From positions 33,935 to 97,934 of the forward strand of contig NZ_AWNH01000075.1 of the NCBI RefSeq assembly GCF_000482245.1: DNA of 64,000 bases. The letters are read 5' to 3'. Made by a program: the position numbers and the translations under genes. Positions 38,426-47,498 of this stretch are shown in pieces. Every line of letters begins with the position of its first letter. Position 1 is the stretch's first letter. This stretch comes from Leptolyngbya sp. Heron Island J. GTDB lineage: Bacteria; Cyanobacteriota; Cyanobacteriia; Phormidesmidales; Phormidesmidaceae. Under the pieces are notes generated by a model. It was not told the origin of the DNA. It worked only from the letters and a program-made list of their open reading frames with translations, and did no database searches.

Positions 38426-38463
38426 TGCGTGCGAGTCGGATCATCGTGGTCTGACTCGCACGC
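38426..38463 (+). terminator. 12-bp hairpin between por and mtnP
   Basis: TGCGTGCGAGTC (38426-38437) pairs perfectly with GACTCGCACGCA (38452-38463); the tail is GTTTTAAAA. It may terminate por or form a 5'-leader structure for mtnP, whose ATG is 21 nt downstream of the stem. Confidence 0.55.
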
Positions 38464-38484
38464 AGTTTTAAAATAGGTGGCTCT

Positions 38485-39366
38485 ATGGCTCAGGCAGATA
38501 TTGGCATTATTGGTGGCAGCGGCCTTTATAAAATGGATGCTCTAACCGATGTTGAAGAGGTCACAATAGAGACTCCGTTTGGTGAGCCTTCTGATGCTTT
38601 TATTTGCGGCAAGCTGGATGGTACGCCGGTTGCTTTTTTGGCACGTCATGGTCGTGGTCATCGGCTGATGCCTACGGAGCTTCCGTTTCGGGCCAATATC
38701 TATGGGATGAAAAGCCTGGGTGTGAAGTACCTGGTGTCGGCATCCGCAGTCGGCTCCCTCAAGGAAGAGGTGAAGCCGGTGGATATGGTAATTCCAGACC
38801 AGTTTATTGATCGGACCAAAAATCGGGCGGCAACGTTTTTTGGAGAGGGGATTGTTGCTCACATTGCGTTTGGTGATCCGGTTTGTAAAAATCTGGCGAC
38901 TATTCTAGGGGATGCGGTGGAAAGTCTAAACCTGGACGGGGTGGCTCTGCATCGCGGTGGTACCTATGTGTGTATGGAAGGACCGGCGTTTTCTACTAAG
39001 GCAGAATCTCATCTGTATCGCAGCTGGGGGGCAACGGTGATTGGTATGACTAATCTGACGGAGGCTAAGCTGGCACGGGAGGCGGAAATTGCCTATGCCA
39101 CGTTGGCAATGGCGACTGATTATGACTGTTGGCATCCAGATCATGACAGTGTCACCGTTGAGATGGTAATCGGGAATTTACAAAAGAATGCGGTGAATGC
39201 TCAGTTGGTGATTCGGGATGTGGTGCATCGGCTAACGGAGAATCCACCACCGTCAGAGGCGCATTCGGCCTTGAAGTATGCCGTAATTACGCCGTTGGAT
39301 ATGGCCCCTGCGGCCACAAAGGATAAACTAAAGCTATTACTAGAGAAGTATTTGCCTGTGGTTTAA
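38485..39366 (+). CDS. mtnP: S-methyl-5'-thioadenosine phosphorylase
   Basis: A 293-residue enzyme that phosphorolyses methylthioadenosine to adenine and methylthioribose 1-phosphate in methionine salvage. Key motifs: [12 protein letters not shown] at the N-terminus, the phosphate-binding [46 protein letters not shown] and [30 protein letters not shown] fits MTAP-type rather than purine nucleoside phosphorylase specificity. Start and length are normal. AGGTGG about 10 nt upstream is a reasonable ribosome binding site. Confidence 0.95.
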   Translation: MAQADIGIIGGSGLYKMDALTDVEEVTIETPFGEPSDAFICGKLDGTPVAFLARHGRGHRLMPTELPFRANIYGMKSLGVKYLVSASAVGSLKEEVKPVDMVIPDQFIDRTKNRAATFFGEGIVAHIAFGDPVCKNLATILGDAVESLNLDGVALHRGGTYVCMEGPAFSTKAESHLYRSWGATVIGMTNLTEAKLAREAEIAYATLAMATDYDCWHPDHDSVTVEMVIGNLQKNAVNAQLVIRDVVHRLTENPPPSEAHSALKYAVITPLDMAPAATKDKLKLLLEKYLPVV

Positions 39367-39490
39367 CCCTTGGCTTGGTTAATAATATTGGTGGTCTACA
39401 CCCTGGTGGTGTGCTTGGCTGGTGTAACGCCGCAGGTTTACCAATCGGATCAGGCATGCCTAAGATATTTAGACGCTTCTGGAATACATT

Positions 39491-40075
39491 ATGACCGGTG
39501 AACTTGGTTATTCCTTACCCCCAGCTGTCCGTCGGATTGCTAACAATTTTCGTCTGGTAGGCTGGATTAGCTTCTGGGTGCAGGTGTTTAGCGGCGTCGT
39601 TGCTACCTTATTGTTTGTGACCTCTTTGTTGGGGTTGCAGTCGGTCAGTAATCGTGGTGGGGCTGAAAATGCGGCTGCAGGCAGTGGTTTCTTTTTGGCG
39701 GCGCTGGGGCTAGCTGCGGTTTATGTGGGTGTATTTTGGGCGTTTCAATATACTAGGTTTGCCCGCAAGCTGAAATCTAGTAACCCAGACCTGAGACCGA
39801 AACCTAAGAATGCTGCCAAGATGATCACCACTGGTTTGATCATTAGTGTTTTGGGCATGTTTTGTGGATTGCTGGGTGCTGGCGGAGTGGTGGGTGCGCT
39901 TATGCTTAAAGTCATCTCTCAGCCCCAGTCGAATATTGCAGTGGCAAATCCTACCCTGGCGGTTGAACCGCTGGATGTTTTTCTGGTTCAGGCTACTATC
40001 AATACGTTGATTTCTCACTTTGCTGGTATTGTTGGCTCCTTATGGTTGTCGTGGAAGATTAATAAGCAGTCCTAG
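39491..40075 (+). CDS. DUF3611 family membrane protein
   Basis: A 194-residue protein with four hydrophobic helices (about 23-46, 66-86, 110-137 and 165-188). LPPAVRRIANNFRLVGWISFWVQ at the N-terminus and FARKLKSSNPDLRPKP in the middle loop are family features of DUF3611, found in cyanobacteria and, as distant relatives, plastid envelope proteins. Function not established in bacteria. The long N-terminal amphipathic segment may lie on the membrane surface. A separate promoter is likely, with 124 bp after mtnP. Confidence 0.85.
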   Translation: MTGELGYSLPPAVRRIANNFRLVGWISFWVQVFSGVVATLLFVTSLLGLQSVSNRGGAENAAAGSGFFLAALGLAAVYVGVFWAFQYTRFARKLKSSNPDLRPKPKNAAKMITTGLIISVLGMFCGLLGAGGVVGALMLKVISQPQSNIAVANPTLAVEPLDVFLVQATINTLISHFAGIVGSLWLSWKINKQS

Positions 40076-40508
40076 GGGTGTGGATGCTGGTCTTACTACA
40101 GCTAGTACAGACATCTGAACAAAGATCATTCAGGAACGGTGATCAGAAATCTTGTAGTTTTAATTGCGGGCAATGACATCCGTTCACTTGTCAGGTCTCA
40201 AGCTAACCAATGTTGCGGTTGGCACGTTGCCATAATTTGTTTGATGTGGCTTGGCTAGAGTGGAAATAGAGGCCCGTGAGTTCCTGGGAGGTGCATCATG
40301 CCAAAAGAAACTGTAATGTGTGACCGGATTTGGTTGCTGTACCTGCAGGGACGACTTTCTCCAGCTCAGCTACTGGCATTGTGTAAGCTGGCTGTCGAGA
40401 ATAGAAAAAATGATACTGGCCAGGCGTCATCTGCTGCATAGGATTGTGGCAAGCGTAGAATAAGAGTCCGTTACATCGCGGATAGATGCTCTACGCTTAC
40501 TACAACTT
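40076..40508. other. Intergenic region with a small gene
   Basis: About 430 bp; the only supported feature is the 47-aa ORF at 40298-40441. The remaining stretches of about 220 and 67 bp show nothing defensible. Confidence 0.4.
40298..40441 (+). CDS. Small protein, 47 aa, with strong ribosome binding site
   Basis: ATG preceded by GGGAGG at exactly 6 nt spacing (40286-40291). It encodes MPKETVMCDRIWLLYLQGRL, then SPAQLLALCKLAVENRK and a polar tail. The sequence is helical and compact, with two cysteines; it looks like a small regulatory or subunit protein. No family recognised. The next gene, the EamA transporter, begins 67 bp downstream on the same strand, so it could be the first gene of a two-gene unit. 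Confidence 0.5.
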   Translation: MPKETVMCDRIWLLYLQGRLSPAQLLALCKLAVENRKNDTGQASSAA

Positions 40509-41357
40509 ATGAAACCATTGGCAGATCGGATTCCAGCGCCAACGCTGGTTATTTTGGCGGGGGTGACGGTGCAGCTAGGATCTGCTCTGGCAAAGTCTGT
40601 ATTTGAATTAGCAGGTCCCCTGGGTACAGTTTTACTGCGTGTAGCGCTCTCGGCGGCTTTATTGTTTGTGTTTTGGCGACCGGGTTGGCAGGCGACACGG
40701 AGACGCTGGCCGCTGGTAATGGCCTATGGGTGTGTCCTGGCGTTGATGAATACTTCGTTTTATCTGGCGATTGACCGCATCCCCCTAGGAATTGCTGTGG
40801 CGATTGAGTTTACGGGGCCGTTGGGGCTGGCGGTGATCAAGTCGCGACGCTGGCTCGATTTGGTTTGGGTGACGCTAGCTGCCATGGGGGTGATCTTGCT
40901 GGCTCCTTTGCAGGGTAGTGGTTTGGACCCTGTGGGTTTGGGGTTTGCTGGATTGGCTGCTCTGGCCTGGGCTGGATATATTATGCTGGCGGTGGCTACA
41001 GGACAAGTGGTGCCAGGGATTGAGGGATTGGCCTGGGGAATGGTGTTTGGCACTTGTATGTTGTTGCCCATTGGTATTGGGGCGGCGGGTACAGCCTTGT
41101 TGGATATTCGGTTGCTTGCGATCGCAACTGCGATTGCGGCCCTGTCATCAGCCACCTATGCCCTGGAGCTAGTTGCTTTGCGGCGAGTGCCGGTGAATGT
41201 GTTTGGAGTGTTGTTGAGTGTAGAACCGATGCTGGCAGCTGCATCTGGATTTTTGATTCTGGGTGAAACGCTGACGATGCGATCGCTAATGGCAATTGTC
41301 CTAATTTCCATTGCAGCGGCAGGATCTGCTTGCTACGGTGTGGCAGCTGCTGAATGA
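40509..41357 (+). CDS. EamA/DMT family transporter, RhtA-like
   Basis: A 282-residue inner-membrane protein with ten predicted helices in two EamA halves (about 10-140 and 145-280). VQLGSALAKSVFELAGPLGTVLLR, LAIDRIPLGIAVAIEFTGPLGLA and ALELVALRRVPVNVFGVLLSVEP AAAS-like segments match RhtA, the threonine/homoserine exporter. Substrate assignment is by resemblance only. A perfect bidirectional terminator lies immediately downstream. Confidence 0.88.
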   Translation: MKPLADRIPAPTLVILAGVTVQLGSALAKSVFELAGPLGTVLLRVALSAALLFVFWRPGWQATRRRWPLVMAYGCVLALMNTSFYLAIDRIPLGIAVAIEFTGPLGLAVIKSRRWLDLVWVTLAAMGVILLAPLQGSGLDPVGLGFAGLAALAWAGYIMLAVATGQVVPGIEGLAWGMVFGTCMLLPIGIGAAGTALLDIRLLAIATAIAALSSATYALELVALRRVPVNVFGVLLSVEPMLAAASGFLILGETLTMRSLMAIVLISIAAAGSACYGVAAAE

Positions 41358-41365
41358 TGGACAGC

Positions 41366-41395
41366 AAAAAGCCCCTGCGATCGCAGGGGCTTTTT
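41366..41395. terminator. Bidirectional terminator built on a HIP1 core
   Basis: AAAAAGCCCCTGC (41366-41378) and its complement ending TTTTT (to 41395) make a perfect stem around GATC. The loop-closing sequence TGCGATCGCA contains the cyanobacterial HIP1 octamer. It serves the convergent EamA and sugar-nucleotide genes. Confidence 0.92.
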
Positions 41396-41460
41396 AAACA
41401 GTTTCACCCAAAGGCAAGCACTGCTCATCCTTATGGATGCCTGCTATTAAATCGAAAGGT

Positions 41461-42627
41461 TCATACAACGGCTTCGTTGAGCAATTCGGTGATAGCCCGG
41501 TGCTCAATTGGCGGCTCAGACAATACCGCTTGACGAGTATCTGTAATCAGCCAATCCAGAGCGGCCTCTTGCATATCAATAGATGCGCCAGTCTTATCCA
41601 CACAGTAGCGACCAAACACCAGCTTATCCATGAGACGTACGCCAGGGCCAATGCGTGAATATTCAAAGATCACGCTTTTATCAACCAGGGCACCACTGCA
41701 GATACAGCAGTTCGGGCCAATCATGCTGGGACCAATGATAGTTGCCCCATCTTCGATTTCAGCCATACCCCCAATGTACACAGGGCCTTCAATATTGATC
41801 TTGTCCCAATTGGCTTTCACATTGAGGCCAGCATATACACCCGGCTTAACTTCCTGACCAGGAATGCCCACACCTTTAACCTGACCGGTCAGTACATCCT
41901 GGATGGCCTGCCAGTAATCAGGCACCTTACCAATATCCACCCACTCGAAGTCCATGGTAATGCCGTAGAATGCTTCATTCGCTTCTACCAACTTTGGAAA
42001 TAGGTCACCACCGATATCAAATTCTTGACCTGAGGGGATGTACTTAAAGATTTCAGGTTCAAAAATATAGATACCCGTATTGATGTTGGTACTCAAGGCT
42101 TCTTCAACCTTGGGCTTTTCCTGGAATGACTTGATGCGACCCGTCTCATCGGTCACCACAACACCGTAGCTGGGTACCTGCTTGATGGGGACCGATTTCA
42201 TCACGATGGTGGCGATTGAACCTTTTTCCTTATGCTGTCGAACCGCTTCAGTCAGGTCCAGATCAATCAGAGCATCACCGCAGAGCACGACAAACGTATC
42301 GTCAAAAAACGGTGAAAAGTCTTGAATCTTACGCATACCGCCTGCAGAACCGAGGGCATCACCCACCAGCTCACCATTAGTAATGCGTCCTTCAAAGGAA
42401 TAGGCCAGCTCTACGCCAAAACGCTGACCATCTCTGAAATAGCCTTCAATTTCATTGGCAAGGTGACTAACATTAGCCACAACTTGAGTAAAGCCGTGCT
42501 GTTTTAGCAATTCTAAGAGGAACTCCATCACTGGCTTTTGCAGGATGGGGATCATCGGCTTTGGAATAGTGTAAGTGATTGGACGTACACGAGTACCTTT
42601 CCCTGCGGCCAGGATCATGGCTTTCAT
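41461..42627 (-). CDS. NDP-sugar synthase (mannose-1-phosphate guanylyltransferase-like)
   Basis: A 388-residue nucleotidyltransferase that makes an NDP-sugar from NTP and a sugar 1-phosphate. The N-terminal domain has the signature ILAAGKGTRVRPITYTIPKPMIP (nucleotide and Lys for phosphate) and metal site FVVLCGDALIDLDL; FEWVDIGKVPDYWQAI follows. Residues about 250-350 form a left-handed beta-helix (hexapeptide pattern VYIGGMAEIEDGATIIGPSMIGPN). The C-terminal 40 residues are extra. Sugar could be mannose or glucose, and it may draw substrate from the phosphohexomutase at 13.6 kb, but they are not linked. It is monocistronic. Confidence 0.9.
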   Translation of the reverse strand: MKAMILAAGKGTRVRPITYTIPKPMIPILQKPVMEFLLELLKQHGFTQVVANVSHLANEIEGYFRDGQRFGVELAYSFEGRITNGELVGDALGSAGGMRKIQDFSPFFDDTFVVLCGDALIDLDLTEAVRQHKEKGSIATIVMKSVPIKQVPSYGVVVTDETGRIKSFQEKPKVEEALSTNINTGIYIFEPEIFKYIPSGQEFDIGGDLFPKLVEANEAFYGITMDFEWVDIGKVPDYWQAIQDVLTGQVKGVGIPGQEVKPGVYAGLNVKANWDKINIEGPVYIGGMAEIEDGATIIGPSMIGPNCCICSGALVDKSVIFEYSRIGPGVRLMDKLVFGRYCVDKTGASIDMQEAALDWLITDTRQAVLSEPPIEHRAITELLNEAVV

Positions 42628-43030
42628 AAATGCTCTCTCTATTCCTTAATTAACAGCTAGGAGGTAAAAATAAACAAACGTTGCTGCCACTAATCAGCAA
42701 CGGCAACAAGCGTATAGCTCTAATCCATAAGTTGACAAGAACTATCACAGAACAAACTTCAGAATGACTCTATCGTTAGAATTTTTCTAAAGCTTGCTGT
42801 TGCCGATAAAAAAATAGATGCCCACCATCAATAAGTATCTCGGCAACGTCAAGATAGTAACAAGCGTGTTTACAGTATACCCACGCATATTGATGGTCTT
42901 CATTACTGCCTCATAGATGCCCGGACAAATATTGATTTTTGGATATTCGCACTAGGGGCGGACACCTATAAGATGTCTTTTGTTGCGAACATTTGCGGAC
43001 CTCAAGCGATGGATAAAACACCTCTAGGTG
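42628..43030. other. Intergenic region with GTTGC-rich inverted repeats
   Basis: CGTTGCTG (42679-42686) pairs with CAGCAACG (42695-42702). GTTGCCG and CGGCAAC occur again near 42800 and 42840, giving several nested arms in the leader of the sugar-nucleotide gene. No gene seen. Confidence 0.4.
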
Positions 43031-43885
43031 TTAATCGGGTAGCACATAGGTTGGAACGTCAGCTAGGGTAACGTCGTTGAGCTGTCTAACTTTGAGATCA
43101 CGATAAAAGCGTTCTTGGGCCAGCTCTACTTTAGATTGGGAAGATAAAAATAATAACCCCCAAAAAACGCCGACTTTTTCATGGCGATAGTCTTCATCGG
43201 TCAGCTCTTGAGTGATGGGTCCGCCGAGGACATCGGGACGGAAGTTGGCCCAATGTTCCAATAGTCGCTCAAAGTCCATCCACTCAAACGCGCTTTCTAG
43301 GTCCTCCCAGTAGCGGTCCAAAAAGGTAGAGAGGGCCTCAGCAATTTCCGATAGGTTTTCCTGGTGAGCTAGCTGGGCAATGGTGCTGATGGCTTTGCGT
43401 TTGGAATGGGGTTTGGCCCCGCGATGGCGATTGCGGGGAGGGGGATTCGCCATCGCTATGGCCATCATTTCTAGCTGAGTAATTAGTTCTTGGAGGGTGA
43501 CCTGCCGTTTCTCCGGTGGGTTGGCTACGGCCCGACGGTGGATGTAATGCTCTAGATTAGGCGGTAGTCGTTTGGCATATCCTTGGGGTTCAAAGGCTTC
43601 GTCAGGGTCTTCAAAGTCGCTCACTTCTTCTTCGATTTCAGCGCGGATCAGGGTGTCGGCTTTGAGCAGCACCAGCATGGAGGCATACAGAAAGGCTTGA
43701 CCAGATTCGGATAGGCTTTTTTCGTAGGGCGATCGACCGTTGGTGGCAGTCGGTGCTTGTTCCTTGAGGCTTTTGAGAAAACGATCGACTACATCGATGA
43801 CGTTGACATCCCACGGATCAATCTCTCCCCGTTCGGATAGGTCAATCAGAAATGCGATCGCACGTTGCGCTAAAGAATTAGCCAT
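43031..43885 (-). CDS. scpA: Segregation and condensation protein ScpA
   Basis: A 284-residue kleisin that bridges the SMC dimer and ScpB in chromosome condensation. The N-terminal region AIAFLIDLSERGEIDPWDVNVIDVVDRFL binds the SMC neck, and the middle ASMLVLLKADTLI is conserved. The C-terminal winged helix (VGVFWGLLFLSSQSKVELAQERFY) binds the SMC head. The linker is longer and more charged than in Firmicutes, as usual for cyanobacteria. ATG 43885 matches the family start. scpB is not in the window. Confidence 0.9.
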   Translation of the reverse strand: MANSLAQRAIAFLIDLSERGEIDPWDVNVIDVVDRFLKSLKEQAPTATNGRSPYEKSLSESGQAFLYASMLVLLKADTLIRAEIEEEVSDFEDPDEAFEPQGYAKRLPPNLEHYIHRRAVANPPEKRQVTLQELITQLEMMAIAMANPPPRNRHRGAKPHSKRKAISTIAQLAHQENLSEIAEALSTFLDRYWEDLESAFEWMDFERLLEHWANFRPDVLGGPITQELTDEDYRHEKVGVFWGLLFLSSQSKVELAQERFYRDLKVRQLNDVTLADVPTYVLPD

Positions 43886-44213
43886 GGACTTAGCCTGATA
43901 GATTGCTAGCTGGCGCTACATATAGCGTGAACAGATGCACTATAGCTTAGAAGAATTGAAAATTCAAAAAAAATATCAAATTCAGTTATATAGACACATC
44001 GATAAACTTCAAAACTCAAAAAAAAGACTATCCAACCAATGTTCTCAGGCACTAGAACTGGAATAACTATAGGTTGTAAGCAATAAAAAAAGAGACGTCA
44101 GCCAGGTGAGAAGCATCCCCTTACCCTCTTTGCACGTCCCTTTGTACCTCATAAAAGTGCTGTAGCTATTGAACTTTTAAGTCAAACCAACGGTTAATTT
44201 CGCAGTGATTGAC
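43886..44213. other. Intergenic region between lapA and scpA
   Basis: About 330 AT-rich bases between two minus-strand genes. No clear terminator; weakly complementary AGAGACGT/ACGTCCCT around 44090-44150 is the only structure and is not convincing. Confidence 0.3.
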
Positions 44214-44570
44214 CTACGCTACCGCTTCTTCACTACCCGCATCCTTACTAGCAGCCCCTGGCAACATAGGCTGTAAATCCTCTAGCTCAACGCGATAGCG
44301 CTCAACATCTTCTTCTAGCTGCTGAATCCGCATTTCTCGCTGCTGGACTTGAGGATTGATATTGAAGTATCCCTGTACTTGCACCCACACACTAAATACC
44401 CAGGCGAGCAAGGCTCCAATGCCAAGGGAAATCATCAGCTCGATACATAGCGGCGCTTCAATATCTATCCCCCGCACAACATGGATAGTTGCTAGCTCAG
44501 TGTTCTCGATGCCAAATAGTACGAGGGCCAAGCAAATGACAAAGATGACGACAAAGTTAATCTGCCGCAT
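44214..44570 (-). CDS. LapA family membrane protein
   Basis: A protein of about 118 residues with two N-terminal helices (about 3-22 and 41-65) joined by a short loop containing NTELATIHVVRG. A cytoplasmic coiled coil (QQREMRIQQLEEDVERYRVELEDLQ) and an acidic tail follow. This is the LapA/YciS-like architecture linked to lipopolysaccharide assembly control in proteobacteria; its role in cyanobacteria is not known. The ATG at 44570 is chosen because GAGG sits 8 nt upstream; an in-frame GTG at 44579 overlaps that Shine-Dalgarno sequence. Confidence 0.75.
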   Translation of the reverse strand: MRQINFVVIFVICLALVLFGIENTELATIHVVRGIDIEAPLCIELMISLGIGALLAWVFSVWVQVQGYFNINPQVQQREMRIQQLEEDVERYRVELEDLQPMLPGAASKDAGSEEAVA

Positions 44571-44700
44571 AACAGTCACCTCAAATCGGATTAATTAGAT
44601 CAGGTCTAGGCTACTACAGGAAAGTCAGAAGCGGGGGAAGATTTTTTTTTGTTAAAAGACTGGAAAGGGCGGCAAGACTCCCTTCTGAGCACCCAAGCGT

Positions 44701-45378
44701 TTATAACCGATTCAACCCAGACCGAGCCCCATAACCACCAGCGCAAAGTAGAGTAATCACTACCGCGCCAATCCCAATGGGGCTCGGCACCCAAAATGTT
44801 GCATCGATCCTATTCACTCGACCCGGCTGTAGGGGCCACTGCTGGGTTTTCCGGATGGCCTCAATCTGAAAACTAAGATTTATGGTCCGCCAGCGGTCTA
44901 AGGCCCCCCCTGCACCAACGGCGCTATCCGCCTTGAGGGCGCTCAGATCAATATCAGCATGGAGTTGATTGACTAAAACCACCCCCCAGTTCTTCTGATG
45001 CAGATCCAGGTGGGCCAACAGCGGTGGGGCACCTGGCACCTGAGTCATGAGGCCATCTTGGGCAAAGAGCTGATTAAATTTTTGCACCAGGTCAGCCCCG
45101 TTGAAGAAGTCAATGCTCACCTGAATCGAGCCATCGTCCAGGGAGGTGACCTCGCCAGAAAATGCCTTGGCTTCTTCAATAAAGACCTGTAGCCATTGCT
45201 GTCGGGCATCTTGATTCAGGGCAACAAACTGATCATCCAGGTGCAACGTTTGTCTTAAGACCCCATGGGTTTGACTGTCAAACTGAATGCCCAGCTGATA
45301 ATCGACACATCCGCTCAAACACAGTGCCAGGGCTAGAAGAGATATCAGCCGGACTAGCCGTGTTTTTAACTGAGCCAC
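44701..45378 (-). CDS. DUF3153 lipoprotein
   Basis: A protein of about 225 residues. GTG at 45378 has GGGAGG exactly 6 nt upstream and yields a textbook lipoprotein signal (KTRLVRLISLLALALCLSGC), so it is preferred over an ATG at 45423. The mature part has YQLGIQFDSQTHGVLRQTLHL and WRTINLSFQIEAI, typical of cyanobacterial DUF3153 proteins, and a C-terminal membrane helix (IGIGAVVITLLCAGGYGA). It would therefore be tethered at both ends. It overlaps the upstream TPR gene by 13 nt, indicating a coupled pair. Function unknown. Confidence 0.8.
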   Translation of the reverse strand: MAQLKTRLVRLISLLALALCLSGCVDYQLGIQFDSQTHGVLRQTLHLDDQFVALNQDARQQWLQVFIEEAKAFSGEVTSLDDGSIQVSIDFFNGADLVQKFNQLFAQDGLMTQVPGAPPLLAHLDLHQKNWGVVLVNQLHADIDLSALKADSAVGAGGALDRWRTINLSFQIEAIRKTQQWPLQPGRVNRIDATFWVPSPIGIGAVVITLLCAGGYGARSGLNRL

Positions 45379-45872
45379 CACAAGCCTCCCAGCACCAGGC
45401 CACAGCCAATTAACGCTAGCCAAACAAAGCCATTATCTTCAGTATTGACCTCACTCAGCGGCAGCGGTGGCGGTGGGGGTTTCAGAGGACGAGGCTTAAT
45501 TGGGCGGGTTTGCCAGGGCTTTTCCTCACTATCTTCAATGTCTGCTAAATCAGGAATTTTGGTTAGCCATTCTTCTTTGGCCTGCAGTTTAGGGGCCTGG
45601 ATAATATAGAGCAGTCGTTTGCTTTGTTTTCTGACATCTAGGTCTGGATGCAGGGCAAGCTTGCCACATAGCTCAATGGCTTCCTGCCGTCGATCGACAG
45701 CGGCCAGGGCGTTGACCAGCCAGAGTTTTAATTCACCATCTAAGGAAATCCCTGGTTTTTCGGCTAATCCCTGTTCAAAGGCTTGTACGGCATCCCCATA
45801 TCGGCCCCGCTCAAAGGCCTGCTGCCCCACTTGATAGGCGGCTTGGGCACGCTGATTGGCTGCATCTGGCAT
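45366..45872 (-). CDS. Tail-anchored TPR protein
   Basis: A 168-residue protein. The first 60 residues carry one to two TPR units (AAYQVGQQAFERGRYGDAVQAFEQGL). A charged and strongly Pro-rich linker follows (RPIKPRPLKPPPPPLPLSE), and a single C-terminal helix (FVWLALIGCGLVLGGLWWL) anchors it to a membrane with the TPR in the cytoplasm. It is translated just ahead of, and overlaps, the DUF3153 lipoprotein gene, so the two probably act together at the membrane. The partner or target is not known. Confidence 0.7.
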   Translation of the reverse strand: MPDAANQRAQAAYQVGQQAFERGRYGDAVQAFEQGLAEKPGISLDGELKLWLVNALAAVDRRQEAIELCGKLALHPDLDVRKQSKRLLYIIQAPKLQAKEEWLTKIPDLADIEDSEEKPWQTRPIKPRPLKPPPPPLPLSEVNTEDNGFVWLALIGCGLVLGGLWWLS

Positions 45873-45928
45873 TGCGGCTAGTCTCTGGTCTAATATCCTG
45901 CTGCTCAGATATTTTACGGTGTCTGATG

Positions 45929-45974
45929 TAATTACGTGTAGGAACGTTGCATAAAACGTTCCTACACGTAATTA
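45929..45974. terminator. Perfect 20-bp inverted repeat at the chlB stop
   Basis: TAATTACGTGTAGGAACGTT (45929-45948) and its exact complement (45955-45974) are separated by GCATAA. The right arm includes the TAA stop of chlB. There is no T-run after it on the minus strand, so it may be a processed or stability hairpin, or a small mobile palindrome, rather than a classical terminator. Confidence 0.65.
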
Positions 45975-47498
45975 TGCTCCAACGGCTTCCTTGGCTGCAT
46001 ACATCACTTCGGCGGTAATCTCGGTGTAGCCCTGCTCACGGGCAAACTTTTCGGTATTGCGCTTAACTTTACCCCGCACAAAACCAGGGACGCGCTTCAG
46101 CTCAGTCAGGCCATCGCTGGTCCAGTTGAGGTCGGCTTCAGCGGACAATGTCTGGGTGATGACTTCTTTAGTGTCGTGACCCCCGAAGATTTCTAGCAGG
46201 TGGTCTTCCATGCCCAGGGTAAAGGAGTTATAGATTAAGTCGACGAGATGATTAGCGCCTTCATAACCGAGGAAGGGACGATAGCCGACGGGGAAGTTTT
46301 GAACGTGGATGGGGGCCGCGATCACACCGCAGGGAATGTTGAGGCGTTTGCCTACATGGCGTTCCATTTGGGTGCCAAAAATAGCGGCGGGTTCGAGCTG
46401 GGCGATTTTATCTGCGATCGCACCATTATCATCGCTAACCAATACCTCATCACAGTAATCCTCTACCTGATTTCTAAACCAGGCTTCGTCATACTTACAG
46501 TAAGTGCCAGCCAGCACCACCCGCAGACCCATTTCCCGCGAGAGAACTTTGGTTAAGGCCGCCGCGTGGGTATTGTCACCAAAAACAACGCAGCGTTTAC
46601 CCGTCAGATTTTGACAGTCGATGGAGCGAGAGAACCAGGCCGCTTGGGATGCAAACCGAGTCTGTTCATCAATAAACTCGGTGTAGTCCACCTCCACACC
46701 CTGCTGATTCAAGATTTTTTGAATCGCGCGAATACAGCGAGCTGTTTCCACCACACCCATGGGCGTGATATCCACATAGGGCATATCAAACTCACGCAGG
46801 AGATACTCGGCTGCCATCGAGCCCACTTCTCGATACGGGATCAGGTTAAACCAGGCTCTGGGAAGAGATTTCAGCTCATGGACCGATGCCCCCTCTGGGA
46901 TGACGGCATTGACCTCAATCCCCAGATCTGCCATTAGCCGTTTTAGCTCGGTAACATCGTGGTTGTTATGAAAACCGAGGGTAGTGATGCCAATAATATT
47001 GACTGAGGGCTTTTCTGTTTTCTCAGTAGCTAAAGTCTCTTGCTTAGCTGCTTTTTTTAGATAAAATTCAACAATTTGCTGAAGCGTCCGATCCGCTGCC
47101 TGTAGCTCATTTACACGATAGTGGTTGACGTCTGCCAGCATCACATCGCCTTCGGCATCCAGCTGGGCACGCTCCACAAAATTAGCTAAATCTTCCTGCA
47201 AAATGCTGGATGTGCATGTGGGTGTGAGCACAATCAGATCAGGATGTTCTTCTCGATCTTTGCGAGTAATGTTGTCAACAACTTTCTCTTGTGAGCCGCG
47301 AGCTAATACGTGACGGTCAACAACACTGGCGGTCACAGGGGTGAAATCTCGCTCACGAGAGAGCATAGAGCGCATGACATTAAAATAGTCGTCCCCGAGT
47401 GGGGCATGCATAATCGCATGAACATTCTTAAATGAGCTGGCAATACGCAAGGTGCCAATGTGAGCAGGACCTGCATACATCCAATAGGCCAGTTTCAT
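45972..47498 (-). CDS. chlB: Light-independent protochlorophyllide reductase subunit B
   Basis: A 508-residue subunit of the nitrogenase-like dark-operative enzyme ChlN-ChlB, fed electrons by ChlL, which makes chlorophyllide without light. [18 protein letters not shown] begins as in the family. Asp36 in GDDYFN corresponds to the unusual Asp ligand of the NB [4Fe-4S] cluster. TPTCTSSIL and [13 protein letters not shown] are conserved, as is the C-terminal [23 protein letters not shown] domain. chlL and chlN are not in the window. The start is unambiguous. Expression under low oxygen or dark is expected from the family, not shown here. Confidence 0.97.
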   Translation of the reverse strand: MKLAYWMYAGPAHIGTLRIASSFKNVHAIMHAPLGDDYFNVMRSMLSRERDFTPVTASVVDRHVLARGSQEKVVDNITRKDREEHPDLIVLTPTCTSSILQEDLANFVERAQLDAEGDVMLADVNHYRVNELQAADRTLQQIVEFYLKKAAKQETLATEKTEKPSVNIIGITTLGFHNNHDVTELKRLMADLGIEVNAVIPEGASVHELKSLPRAWFNLIPYREVGSMAAEYLLREFDMPYVDITPMGVVETARCIRAIQKILNQQGVEVDYTEFIDEQTRFASQAAWFSRSIDCQNLTGKRCVVFGDNTHAAALTKVLSREMGLRVVLAGTYCKYDEAWFRNQVEDYCDEVLVSDDNGAIADKIAQLEPAAIFGTQMERHVGKRLNIPCGVIAAPIHVQNFPVGYRPFLGYEGANHLVDLIYNSFTLGMEDHLLEIFGGHDTKEVITQTLSAEADLNWTSDGLTELKRVPGFVRGKVKRNTEKFAREQGYTEITAEVMYAAKEAVGA

